Assembly: GCA_900552525.1 (NCBI GenBank)
Contig: UNSK01000024.1
Coordinates: forward strand, 1 to 31,374
Direction: 5' to 3'
From: Candidatus Gastranaerophilales bacterium
GTDB taxonomy: Bacteria; Cyanobacteriota; Vampirovibrionia; Gastranaerophilales; Gastranaerophilaceae
Length of the DNA: 31,374 bases
Position 1 is the first letter of the stretch. Each line of letters begins with the position of its first letter. Position numbers and translations under genes: made by a program. Shown here one piece after another: positions 23,836-31,362 of this stretch. A model generated the notes under the pieces. It did no database searches and was not told the origin of the DNA. It saw only the letters and a list, made by a program, of their open reading frames with translations.

Positions 23836-24498
23836 ATGCAGGCAAGACGTGCAGCAAGAGAATTAGCACTTATATTGTTCTCACAATTTGATAAAGAAAT
23901 AACAAAATATTCAAGAAAAGATTTTGAAGATATTATGCTAAAATCAGTTAGAATCCTTTCTAACTCAGCTTCAGAAGAATTAAAGCTTACAGTGGGCTCA
24001 TTAATTGATATTAAAGATATGCTTGATACCTATGAAGCAGAGCACGAATCAAATCTTTCAAGACCAATGGGTGCCAAAAACAAACCGGTTCAAATTCCTA
24101 TGACCGACGATATGATACAAAAAGTTGATACAATGATTGATGTTGCAGAAAAAGCAATTCTTGCACTGGAGATAGCAGAATTTGCAACACTCGAAAACCA
24201 GTCAGAAGTTAAAAACTACACTGTAGAAATTGCAGAACAGTTCAAACTTCACCATAAAGATATTGATAACGAAATCCAGAAATATTCTAACGGCTGGGAT
24301 ATTTCAAGATTAGTAAAAATGGATAAAGATATTTTAAGAATTGCAATCACAGAACTTCTTTACATCAAAGATGCACCGCTTAAGGTTATTGTAGACGAAG
24401 CTGTTGAACTTGCTAAAAAATATTCTACAGAAGATTCTTCCTCTTTTGTTAACGGAATTTTGGCAAAAGTTATCGTTGAAAACGGCCTGAAGGGCTAG
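23836..24498 (+). CDS. nusB: Transcription antitermination factor NusB
   Basis: NusB binds boxA RNA with S10 and allows RNA polymerase to complete rRNA operons. The N-terminus MQARRAARELALILFSQFD and the C-terminal helices (DKDILRIAITELLYIKDAP, VIVDEAVELAKKYSTEDS, FVNGILAKVI) are diagnostic. At 220 aa it is longer than the 140-aa enterobacterial form, with an inserted segment near 45-110, as in cyanobacteria. AAAGGAG precedes the ATG. ftsY starts 10 nt after the stop, so the two form an operon. A -10-like TATTAT with TG lies at 23799-23807, overlapping a minus-strand TATAAT that may serve deoB. Confidence 0.93.
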   Translation: MQARRAARELALILFSQFDKEITKYSRKDFEDIMLKSVRILSNSASEELKLTVGSLIDIKDMLDTYEAEHESNLSRPMGAKNKPVQIPMTDDMIQKVDTMIDVAEKAILALEIAEFATLENQSEVKNYTVEIAEQFKLHHKDIDNEIQKYSNGWDISRLVKMDKDILRIAITELLYIKDAPLKVIVDEAVELAKKYSTEDSSSFVNGILAKVIVENGLKG

Positions 24499-24508
24499 GA
24501 GTAAGCCT

Positions 24509-25411
24509 ATGTTCAACTTCTTTGACAAACTCAAAAACACCGTATCCAAAACAGCACAGGCGCTTGTAGGTAATGTTGTCGATGCGGTTTCTGATGAAGA
24601 AGAATTTTCAGAGTTTGTTTTAGATGATATGGAGGATTTGCTGATAAGCGCTGATTTGGGCGTAAGTTATGCTTCTGAACTTGTTGATAAACTCCGTTCG
24701 CAAAACAAAATAAAACCATCACAGGTAAAAGAGTTTTTGCAAACTGAGTTTTTCAAAACTCTTGACGAAGCAGGTTCTTGCAATCTGGCTTATAAAGATG
24801 GAGAATTAAATATTTATTTTATTACCGGTGTAAACGGTGCCGGAAAAACAACGTTAATCGGCAAACTTGCTTACCGCTTTAAGCAGGAAGGCAAACGTGT
24901 TTTAATTGCAGCCGGCGACACTTTTCGTGCGGCAGCAGAAGAACAGGTTGATATCTGGTCGAAACGTTCCGGCGCAGACATTGTAAGACGTGATAAAGCA
25001 GATCCTGCCTCAGTTGTTTATGAGGCTATACAAAAAGCCCGAAATGAGAAGTATGATGTAATCCTTGTGGATACAGCCGGCAGACTGCAAAATAAATTTA
25101 ATCTTATGGAAGAACTGGCAAAGATTAAGAATGTTATTGATAAAAATGCTCCGTCAGAACTTCGTGAAAGTATTCTTGTAATAGACGCAAATACCGGTCA
25201 GAATGGACTTCAGCAGGCAAAAGTTTTTAAAGAGTGCGTAAACCTTTCTGCTGTTGCTTTGACAAAACTTGATGGTTCTGCCAAAGGTGCGATTGTGCTT
25301 ACGATTGCAAAAGATTTAGGGCTTCCGGTAAAACTCGTCGGAGTCGGGGAAAAAATGGAAGATTTAAAAGATTTTAATTCAAAAGAATTCATTCAAGCTT
25401 TATTTAATTAG
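24509..25411 (+). CDS. ftsY: Signal recognition particle receptor FtsY
   Basis: FtsY is the SRP-GTPase receptor that delivers ribosomes making membrane proteins to the translocon. An N-terminal amphipathic helix (MFNFFDKLKNTVSKTAQAL) probably binds the membrane; the long acidic A domain of the E. coli protein is absent, so 300 aa is the compact form. NG-domain motifs: G1 GVNGAGKTT (107-115), GDTFRAAAEEQ, G3 VDTAGR (187-192), G4 TKLD (252-255) and GVGEKMEDL. Its AGGAG site overlaps the nusB stop, so translation is probably coupled. A bidirectional terminator follows. Confidence 0.97.
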   Translation: MFNFFDKLKNTVSKTAQALVGNVVDAVSDEEEFSEFVLDDMEDLLISADLGVSYASELVDKLRSQNKIKPSQVKEFLQTEFFKTLDEAGSCNLAYKDGELNIYFITGVNGAGKTTLIGKLAYRFKQEGKRVLIAAGDTFRAAAEEQVDIWSKRSGADIVRRDKADPASVVYEAIQKARNEKYDVILVDTAGRLQNKFNLMEELAKIKNVIDKNAPSELRESILVIDANTGQNGLQQAKVFKECVNLSAVALTKLDGSAKGAIVLTIAKDLGLPVKLVGVGEKMEDLKDFNSKEFIQALFN

Positions 25412-25439
25412 TACAAATTAACGAAAAAGAATGTATTAT

Positions 25440-25466
25440 AGCAGGTTAGTTAAATTCTAACCTGCT
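25440..25466. terminator. Bidirectional terminator between ftsY and dapL
   Basis: A perfect 10-bp stem (AGCAGGTTAG at 25440-25449, complement at 25457-25466) with a 7-nt loop, flanked by AT-rich tracts. It lies in the 57-bp gap between the two convergent stops. Confidence 0.75.
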
Positions 25467-25468
25467 TA

Positions 25469-26638
25469 TTACTTAAACAGTTTTTCAAACCTTTTCATTG
25501 CTTCTATTGTGTTTTCCCTTGAGCCGAATGATGTCAATCTAAAATATCCTTCTCCGTTTCTGCCGAATCCGGAACCGGGTGTACCAACAACCTGCGCATT
25601 TTCAAGCAGATAATCAAAGAATTCCCAAGATTTCATATTGTTAGGACATCTTAGCCAGATATAAGGCGAATGTTTACCGCCGACATGCCAGATATTACAT
25701 CTTTTTAATGTTTCAGAAATCACTTTTGCGTTTTCTTTATAATATCCGATATTTTCTTTAATCTCTTTTTGCCCTTCATCCGTAAACACAGCTTCTGCAG
25801 CTCTTTGTACGATATATGGTACACCGTTAAACTTTGTAGTCTGGCGTCTAAGCCACATTTTGTTTAACTTCCCGAGAGCCTTTGGAACAATTGTATAACC
25901 GCATCTTGTACCTGTGAATCCAGCCATTTTAGACAATGAGCAAAACTCAATTGCACATTCTTTCGCACCTTCAATTTCATAAATACTTCTCGGAAGGTTT
26001 TCATCTGAAATAAAGCATTCATAAGCAGAATCAAATAAGATTACTGCGCCGCACTCACGTGCGTAATCCACCCATTCTTTTAATTGTTCTTTGTTGTAAA
26101 CTGCACCCGTAGGGTTGTTAGGTGAGCAAATATAGATTAAATCAGCTTTAATTTCTTTATTTACCCCGGGGAGGAAACAGTTTTCACCGTTTGCATCAGC
26201 ATAAATAACCTTTCTGCCTGCCATGATATTTGTATCAACATAAACAGGGTAAACCGGATCCGGTACCAAAACTGTGTTATCCTGAGCAAACAAATCAAGA
26301 ATATTGCCTAAATCACTTTTGGCACCATCAGAGATAAATATTTCATCCAAATCAAGTTCCACATTATGTGACTTATAATATTTCTGAACCGCTTCACGCA
26401 GAAAATCGTAACCCTGCTCCGGCCCGTAACCTCTAAAAGTTGCCTGAACCCCCATTTCATCTACAGCTTTATGAAGGGCATCAACTACAGCCTTGCACAA
26501 AGGCAGTGTTACATCACCGATACCAAGTCTTATAACTTTTTTGTCAGGGTTTTTTGATATAAATTCGTTAACCTTTTTCGCTACTGTAGAAAATAAATAA
26601 CTTTGTTCCAGATTTTCATAATTCGTGTTTAAATGCAT
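25469..26638 (-). CDS. dapL: LL-diaminopimelate aminotransferase
   Basis: DapL is a PLP enzyme that makes LL-DAP from tetrahydrodipicolinate in one step, replacing the DapD/C/E branch; it is known in plants, cyanobacteria and some other bacteria. Class I/II fold: IRLGIGDVTLPL and FRGYGPEQGYDFLR at the N-terminus, ISDGAKSD, CSPNNPTGAV, DSAYECFI, and the PLP Lys237 in SLSKMAGFTGTRCGY; C-terminal TPGSGFGRNGEGYFRLT holds the substrate-carboxylate Arg. The length of 389 aa is slightly short of the usual 400-410. GAAAGGAAA precedes the ATG. Together with dapF it completes the route to meso-DAP, implying DAP-type peptidoglycan. Confidence 0.96.
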   Translation of the reverse strand: MHLNTNYENLEQSYLFSTVAKKVNEFISKNPDKKVIRLGIGDVTLPLCKAVVDALHKAVDEMGVQATFRGYGPEQGYDFLREAVQKYYKSHNVELDLDEIFISDGAKSDLGNILDLFAQDNTVLVPDPVYPVYVDTNIMAGRKVIYADANGENCFLPGVNKEIKADLIYICSPNNPTGAVYNKEQLKEWVDYARECGAVILFDSAYECFISDENLPRSIYEIEGAKECAIEFCSLSKMAGFTGTRCGYTIVPKALGKLNKMWLRRQTTKFNGVPYIVQRAAEAVFTDEGQKEIKENIGYYKENAKVISETLKRCNIWHVGGKHSPYIWLRCPNNMKSWEFFDYLLENAQVVGTPGSGFGRNGEGYFRLTSFGSRENTIEAMKRFEKLFK

Positions 26639-26696
26639 AATTTCCTTTCATCAGTTTATACAGCTGTTTACCGGGCACAGGTCTGCGTGTGTAGCA

Positions 26697-27206
26697 CTAT
26701 TGGTCGCTTTCTTCGTGTTTACCTTTCATTAACTTTTCAAAATCAGAAGGTTTAATATTCTGAATAAAATCTTTAAATTCCTGTGCTTCTTCTTCGTCTT
26801 TAGCAGCGTCTGTAGAAACAGAGCCGTTCATAAGAACATTTGCTGTTACAAAAATCGGCGCTTCTGCTCTCATAGCTACTGCTATAGCATCAGATGGCCG
26901 AGCGTCGACTTCAAGAGTTTCGCCATCCTTTGACAAAAACAGAGTTGCGTAATATGTTTCTTTTTCAACATCATTAATTTCAATTTTATCAAGTTTATAT
27001 CCGGTTTTTTCAATAATATTTGTAATCAAATCGTGCGTCATAGGACGCGCAACAACGAGTCCTTCAATACATCTTATTATAGCGCTTGCTTCAGCAGAGC
27101 CAATCCAGATTGGAAGAGCCTTTCTATTATCTAAATCATGCAGAACAACAATTGGAGAATTTGTTCTTACATCTAACGCTATACCCATTACTTTCATTTC
27201 TATCAT
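26697..27206 (-). CDS. Bifunctional nuclease (BFN, DUF151) family protein
   Basis: A 169-aa BFN-domain protein. Family blocks: VLHDLDNRKALPIWIGSAEA, IEGLVVARPMTHDL, and EVDARPSDAIAVAMRAEAPI. Some members have been reported to have DNase and RNase activity; the cellular role in bacteria is unsettled. The C-terminus (about 135-169) is an acidic helical tail, seen in the UVR-linked and stand-alone forms. The ATG at 27206 has GAGGG upstream; an in-frame TTG at 27221 would overlap that site and is rejected. It diverges from nadK through a perfect inverted-repeat promoter region. Confidence 0.92.
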   Translation of the reverse strand: MIEMKVMGIALDVRTNSPIVVLHDLDNRKALPIWIGSAEASAIIRCIEGLVVARPMTHDLITNIIEKTGYKLDKIEINDVEKETYYATLFLSKDGETLEVDARPSDAIAVAMRAEAPIFVTANVLMNGSVSTDAAKDEEEAQEFKDFIQNIKPSDFEKLMKGKHEESDQ

Positions 27207-27236
27207 AAAATCTGCCCTCAACCAGTGTTTTCAATA

Positions 27237-27269
27237 ATTATATCATAAAACCAAATTATATGATATAAT
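27237..27269. promoter_or_regulatory. Symmetric divergent promoter between the BFN gene and nadK
   Basis: ATTATATCATA (27237-27247) and TATGATATAAT (27259-27269) are perfect 11-bp inverted repeats around 11 nt. Each arm is an extended -10 (TGaTATAAT): minus strand 27245-27237 for the BFN gene, plus strand 27261-27269 for nadK. Neither has a good -35. The symmetry could also be read by a dimeric regulator. Confidence 0.65.
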
Positions 27270-27276
27270 CCGATGT

Positions 27277-28074
27277 ATGAGAATTAATGTAGTATACAAT
27301 AACCAGATAGGCGGCTGCGCAGATGTTCTTTCAAGATTGGAAGAAGAACTAATAACCAGAAAAGTCGAATTTCAAACCTTTGATATTGACAGCCTCAAAG
27401 AATTTGGAGATTTCACTATTGTTATCGGCGGCGACGGAACACTGCTCAAGGCCGCAAGATTTTACACGACAGCTCCGGTTCTCGGTATAAATCTGGGAAG
27501 ACTCGGTTTTCTGTCGCAGGCAGGAGTAAGTGAGATTGAAAGTGTTGTAGACAAAGTCCTTGAGGGAAGCTATTCAACAGAAGAAAGGCTTATGCTTCAA
27601 TCCGGAAATTCTCTTGCTCTTAATGATTTTGTAATCAAGGGGTGCAAAACATCAAGAACCTCAAAATTTTATCTTGAAATTAACGGCAAATTTGTATGCG
27701 ATTATATTGCAGACGGATTAATTATCTCGACCCCTACAGGTTCAACAGCTTACGGACTTTCAGCAGGAGGCCCCGTTCTATATCCAACCTTAGACGCACT
27801 GGTTATTGTACCGGTATGCCCGCATACACTTAACGCCAGACCTCTGGTTGTACCGGTTGACGAGATGATTACAGTAAAAACGAGCGATAAACTTCTTTCT
27901 GTTGCTGTTGACGGGTTTGAAAAGCCGGAATGCGTAAAGGAAATCTCAATTAAATCCTCAAAACAAAAAGCAATTCTTGCTTTTTTAAATGATGACAGTT
28001 TTTATTCTGTACTTAGAAACAAGCTTCACTGGGGAATATCGCCGGAATATTTAAAAGACGCCCCTGTCGTTTAA
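27277..28074 (+). CDS. nadK: NAD kinase
   Basis: NadK phosphorylates NAD to NADP. GGDGT (51-55) with Asp53, GINLGRLGFLS (70-80), and TPTGSTAYGLSAGGP (152-166) are the nucleotide-binding and catalytic signatures; PVCPHTLNARPLV follows. At 265 aa it is a short form, close to Gram-positive and thermophile enzymes. The ATG at 27277 lies exactly 7 nt after TATAAT and has no Shine-Dalgarno, so its mRNA is probably leaderless. The 3' end overlaps the convergent hemerythrin gene by 24 bp. Confidence 0.96.
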   Translation: MRINVVYNNQIGGCADVLSRLEEELITRKVEFQTFDIDSLKEFGDFTIVIGGDGTLLKAARFYTTAPVLGINLGRLGFLSQAGVSEIESVVDKVLEGSYSTEERLMLQSGNSLALNDFVIKGCKTSRTSKFYLEINGKFVCDYIADGLIISTPTGSTAYGLSAGGPVLYPTLDALVIVPVCPHTLNARPLVVPVDEMITVKTSDKLLSVAVDGFEKPECVKEISIKSSKQKAILAFLNDDSFYSVLRNKLHWGISPEYLKDAPVV

Positions 28075-28461
28075 GAATTGTGAATATTTTTTATCCAATA
28101 CTTCTATATGGTTTGATATCCATGTTTTTAGGAATATTGCCATATTGAAATGAAGCATAAAATGATTTTTACGAAAATCTTCCTTGAACTCTTCAATCTT
28201 TGCTATAAAAAGTTTGTGCTGTTCTTTTTGTTCTGCAAGTTCAGGATAATCATATTTTTCCAGCAGAGCCTCTTCTGTTGTCAAATGTTGTTTTGAATAT
28301 GTAATTAAATCATTAATAATCTTTACAAGCGCGTTTCGGTCATCTTTATTCTCCATTACTTTGTACAAAGAATCAAGAATATTAAAAAGAAGCTTGTGCT
28401 GTTCATTCATTTTATCAACTTTTACGTCGTGTTTTATTCTATTCCATGTAAGTCCTGTCAT
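28051..28461 (-). CDS. Bacteriohemerythrin with one iron-ligand substitution
   Basis: A 136-aa four-helix protein that in other bacteria binds O2 at a diiron centre, for sensing, storage or protection of anaerobic enzymes. Ligand positions by motif: His22 (NEQHKLL), His59 and Glu63 (KQHLTTEE), His82 (KEQHKLF), His118 and Asp123 (WISNHIEVLD). The seventh ligand, normally the first His of an H-x3-H pair, is Gln78 here (codon CAA). The site may have an open iron position or be altered in O2 reactivity. Expression seems to start from a -10 box 7 nt before the ATG without a Shine-Dalgarno. It overlaps nadK by 24 bp at the 3' ends. Confidence 0.92.
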   Translation of the reverse strand: MTGLTWNRIKHDVKVDKMNEQHKLLFNILDSLYKVMENKDDRNALVKIINDLITYSKQHLTTEEALLEKYDYPELAEQKEQHKLFIAKIEEFKEDFRKNHFMLHFNMAIFLKTWISNHIEVLDKKYSQFLNDRGVF

Positions 28462-28468
28462 ACAATAC

Positions 28469-28498
28469 AGTCTAGCATATATAAATAGCCCGGGTCAA
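28469..28498 (-). promoter_or_regulatory. Promoter for the hemerythrin gene (leaderless arrangement)
   Basis: On the minus strand TTGACC (28498-28493, 5/6), an 18-nt spacer and TGcTAGACT with the -10 at 28474-28469 (4/6). The ATG follows after exactly 7 nt. Confidence 0.6.
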
Positions 28499-28594
28499 TT
28501 ATGTCAAATATACAGGCGGTTAATATCCGGTAAATTCATATCGTTATATGATAATTTCATACAAAAAAATGAACTTTGGAATGCTCCTGTCGTT

Positions 28595-28600
28595 TATAAT
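28595..28600 (+). promoter_or_regulatory. -10 box of the TolC-MacA operon
   Basis: A perfect TATAAT ending 11 nt before the ATG at 28612, so the leader would be about 5 nt. No convincing -35 (TTTGGA is too close) and only a weak purine run (GATAGAGA) before the start. Confidence 0.45.
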
Positions 28601-28611
28601 ATTGATAGAGA

Positions 28612-30165
28612 ATGAAGATTAAGTTAAAAATACTTTTTACAGCTGTCTGTATCTCGCTTACACTGCAAGTTAATGCAATACAGTCAATACAAATAGAAAA
28701 AAATGCAGCACTAACACTTAATGACTGCATTAAAATCGCATTGAACAACAGCCCTGTAGTAAAGAAATACATACTTAATCTCGACATTGCAAAATCAAGT
28801 GTCGGTGTTGCAAAATCAGCATACTTTCCATCGCTTTCTTTAGGCACAAGCTATAAACAAAACTTTGGAGAAAGAAGCCACAACTTCGGAAGCTATCAGT
28901 CGCGAACACTTCCCGGATTTGATGCTTCACTTTCTCAGCTTCTATGGAATTTCGGGAAAACAGATGCAAATATTCGTATGGAAAAGTTCAACAGAATTGC
29001 AGCCGAATTTGATTTCGATGAAACTATATTAACTACTATCTTTAATGTAAAACTCCAGTACTATGGAGTTCTTGCGGCAAGATCTCTTATGGAAGTAGAA
29101 AGGCTTAATGTTCAGATTAACGAGAGAAACTATCAGAGAACGCTTGCATATTTTGACGAGGGTATTAAATCAAAAATTGACCTTGTTAATGCAGAAGTTA
29201 ACTTGAGTGATTCAAAAGTATCATTTGTAAAAGCTGAAAACACCTATAAAAATGCTATTGTAAGCCTAAATAATGCAATGTATGTTGCTTATGCACCTGA
29301 ATACAGCATTCAGAATACCGAAACATTCAACCTCAGCAACCCTTATGTACCGATGAGCCTTACAAATATTAATAACTACAAAAAGCTTCTGGCAACACCA
29401 GAAGACATCTCTGACGCTGTTTATGCGGTAAAAGCAGAAAAAAGCGATGTACTGAAAAACTACAGTTTTGAAAAATATCCTTATACGTTTGAAAAATCGG
29501 TTGAAATTGCAAAAGAAAATCGTCCGGATTTAAAAGCTCTTAACGCTTCTGTAAAAGCGATGAAGCAGTATGTTTTACTAACAAAACGCCAGTATCTTCC
29601 TGATTTAAAAGGCGGAGTTGGTTACAGTTATGCAAACAACAGATACTATGCTGACAGCGGTATGAATGTATCACTTAATTTGAGTTCTACTTTTAATATT
29701 ATGCAGGTTAAAAATGAAGTTGACATTGCAAACTCACAGCTAAATTTAGCAAAAACAGAAGTTGAACTTCTAAACCAGAATTTATATTTTGATATCCAGA
29801 GTGCATACGTTGATATGATTCAGCTTGAGAAACAAATTCCGCTTCTGGAAACAAAAGTTCGGCAGACGTTGGAAAATCTTGAACTTGCAGACGGACGTTA
29901 TGCAGTCGGGTTAGGTGATTACATACAACTTCAAGACGCAAGAGTTAATTACAATAATGCTCAGAGCTCTTATGTTCAGGCTGTTTATAATTATAATGTT
30001 GCACGAGCCACTCTCGAAAGAGAAATCGCCCTGCCTCAGGAAAATACTCTAACAGTAGAAGATGTTAAAGATTATCAGAAAGATTTGAAAAAAGAAGAGA
30101 CACAAATAAAAAAACAGGCTAAAGCAGCACAAAAGAAACAAAAAAATAAAAAGGATAATGTATGA
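28612..30165 (+). CDS. TolC-family outer-membrane efflux protein
   Basis: 517 aa with a signal peptide (MKIKLKILFTAVCISLTLQVNA). The two TolC halves are marked by LTLNDCIKIALNNSPVVKKY, LDIAKSSVGVAKSAYFP and a long coiled coil, then SVEIAKENRPDLKALNAS, YLPDLKGGVGYSYANN and YAVGLGDYIQLQDARV. The C-terminus is a basic, Lys/Gln-rich tail (KKQAKAAQKKQKNKKDN). It would form the outer-membrane channel of a tripartite exporter and overlaps the following adaptor gene by 4 bp (ATGA), so they are translated together. It is a paralogue of the TolC protein at 20734, with a near-identical order of motifs but a different tail. Confidence 0.9.
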   Translation: MKIKLKILFTAVCISLTLQVNAIQSIQIEKNAALTLNDCIKIALNNSPVVKKYILNLDIAKSSVGVAKSAYFPSLSLGTSYKQNFGERSHNFGSYQSRTLPGFDASLSQLLWNFGKTDANIRMEKFNRIAAEFDFDETILTTIFNVKLQYYGVLAARSLMEVERLNVQINERNYQRTLAYFDEGIKSKIDLVNAEVNLSDSKVSFVKAENTYKNAIVSLNNAMYVAYAPEYSIQNTETFNLSNPYVPMSLTNINNYKKLLATPEDISDAVYAVKAEKSDVLKNYSFEKYPYTFEKSVEIAKENRPDLKALNASVKAMKQYVLLTKRQYLPDLKGGVGYSYANNRYYADSGMNVSLNLSSTFNIMQVKNEVDIANSQLNLAKTEVELLNQNLYFDIQSAYVDMIQLEKQIPLLETKVRQTLENLELADGRYAVGLGDYIQLQDARVNYNNAQSSYVQAVYNYNVARATLEREIALPQENTLTVEDVKDYQKDLKKEETQIKKQAKAAQKKQKNKKDNV

Positions 30166-31322
30166 AACTTAAAAATATAAAAAAGAGATACATTGCAGCT
30201 CTATTGGGGATAATAATACTTTTATTTATAGCAGCTTCTGCTGTCAGCAAAAACCGTGTAGTATACGAAACCGCAACAATAAAGCGGCGTACGATTACAC
30301 AGGTCGTAGAAGCCTCCGGCACAATTAATCCGGTCAATACCGTTTCTGTAGGTTCAACCGTTTCCGGCCTGATAAGCGCAATATATGTTGATTTCAATTC
30401 AAAAGTAACAAAGGGGCAGCTTCTTGCAGAGATTGACCCGAGAACTTTTCAGGCTACAGTTGATCAAAATGCTGCAAATGTTGAATCAGCCAGAGCAGAT
30501 TTAGCAAACAAACAAGCTGCATACGAAATGAGTGCAAAGACTCTTAGAAGATATAGAAATCTTTATGCAAAAAGTTTTATACCAAAATCAGAACTTGATC
30601 AGGCAGAAGCAGATTATAAAGCTGACCTTGCACAGGTTAATGCTGCCAGAGCCAAAATCACCCAAACTCAGGCTCAATACAATCAGTCGCTTGTAAATTT
30701 GAATTATACCAAAATAACTGCACCGGTAAGCGGCATGATTATTTCCAGAGAAATTGACCTCGGACAGCCGGTTGCTGCAAGTTTTCAGGCTCCGGAACTT
30801 TTTACTATTGCTCAGGATTTAGAAAAAATGCAGATAGAAGTTAACGTTTCAGAAGCTGACATCGGAGATGTTAAAGAAGGGCAGGAAGTTATTTACACAC
30901 TGGATGGATATCCTAACAGCGAGTTCTATGGAAAAGTTACACAGGTTAGAATTTCACCGACCACGGTTTCTAATGTTGTTACTTATTCTGTAATCGTAAC
31001 CGTTGACAACAAAGACTTAAAATTAAAGCCGGGGATGACAGCAAACGTATCAATAATTACTGCAAAAAATGAAGATGTACTAACTGTACCAAATATTGCC
31101 CTGAAATTTACTCCAAAAACAGACGGACAAAAATATAAAAATCAAGGACTATGGGTTGAAGACGGATTGAAAATATCAAGAATTAACATAACAACCGGAG
31201 CGAGCGACGACTCTTTTACAGAAGTTAGTGGAGAGGGTATTCGCGAAGGTGAAAAAATTCTAGTCGGAATCAAAGGTAAAAAAGGACAAAAACAACAAAA
31301 CTTTAGACCACCAAGATTGTAG
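30162..31322 (+). CDS. Efflux periplasmic adaptor (MacA/HlyD-type membrane fusion protein)
   Basis: 386 aa. A single N-terminal membrane helix (ALLGIIILLFIAASAV) anchors it in the inner membrane. Then come a lipoyl-like half (VSVGSTVSGLISAIYVDFNS, GQLLAEIDPRTFQATV), a coiled-coil hairpin (about 85-160), the second lipoyl half (LNYTKITAPVSGMIISREID), a beta-barrel (QIEVNVSEADIGDVKEGQEV) and a membrane-proximal domain (LKPGMTANVSI, LTVPNIALKF). This pattern is closest to MacA, which links a MacB-type ABC transporter to TolC. The neighbouring TolC supports that, but no ABC gene follows before the terminator, so the pump partner is elsewhere or past the window. Confidence 0.92.
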   Translation: MKLKNIKKRYIAALLGIIILLFIAASAVSKNRVVYETATIKRRTITQVVEASGTINPVNTVSVGSTVSGLISAIYVDFNSKVTKGQLLAEIDPRTFQATVDQNAANVESARADLANKQAAYEMSAKTLRRYRNLYAKSFIPKSELDQAEADYKADLAQVNAARAKITQTQAQYNQSLVNLNYTKITAPVSGMIISREIDLGQPVAASFQAPELFTIAQDLEKMQIEVNVSEADIGDVKEGQEVIYTLDGYPNSEFYGKVTQVRISPTTVSNVVTYSVIVTVDNKDLKLKPGMTANVSIITAKNEDVLTVPNIALKFTPKTDGQKYKNQGLWVEDGLKISRINITTGASDDSFTEVSGEGIREGEKILVGIKGKKGQKQQNFRPPRL

Positions 31323-31327
31323 TAAGA

Positions 31328-31362
31328 AAAAGGGCGGTTCCGAAAATCGGAACCGCCCTTTT
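31328..31362 (+). terminator. Strong intrinsic terminator of the TolC-MacA operon
   Basis: A perfect 16-bp stem (AAAAGGGCGGTTCCGA at 31328-31343, complement at 31347-31362) around loop AAA, starting 6 nt after the adaptor stop. The A/T ends of the stem make it work in both directions. Confidence 0.87.

Noticed and set aside
28557..28969. Minus-strand open frames across the start of the second TolC gene
   Set aside because: They are antisense shadows of a clear signal-peptide TolC gene and have no ribosome-binding sites or recognisable domains.
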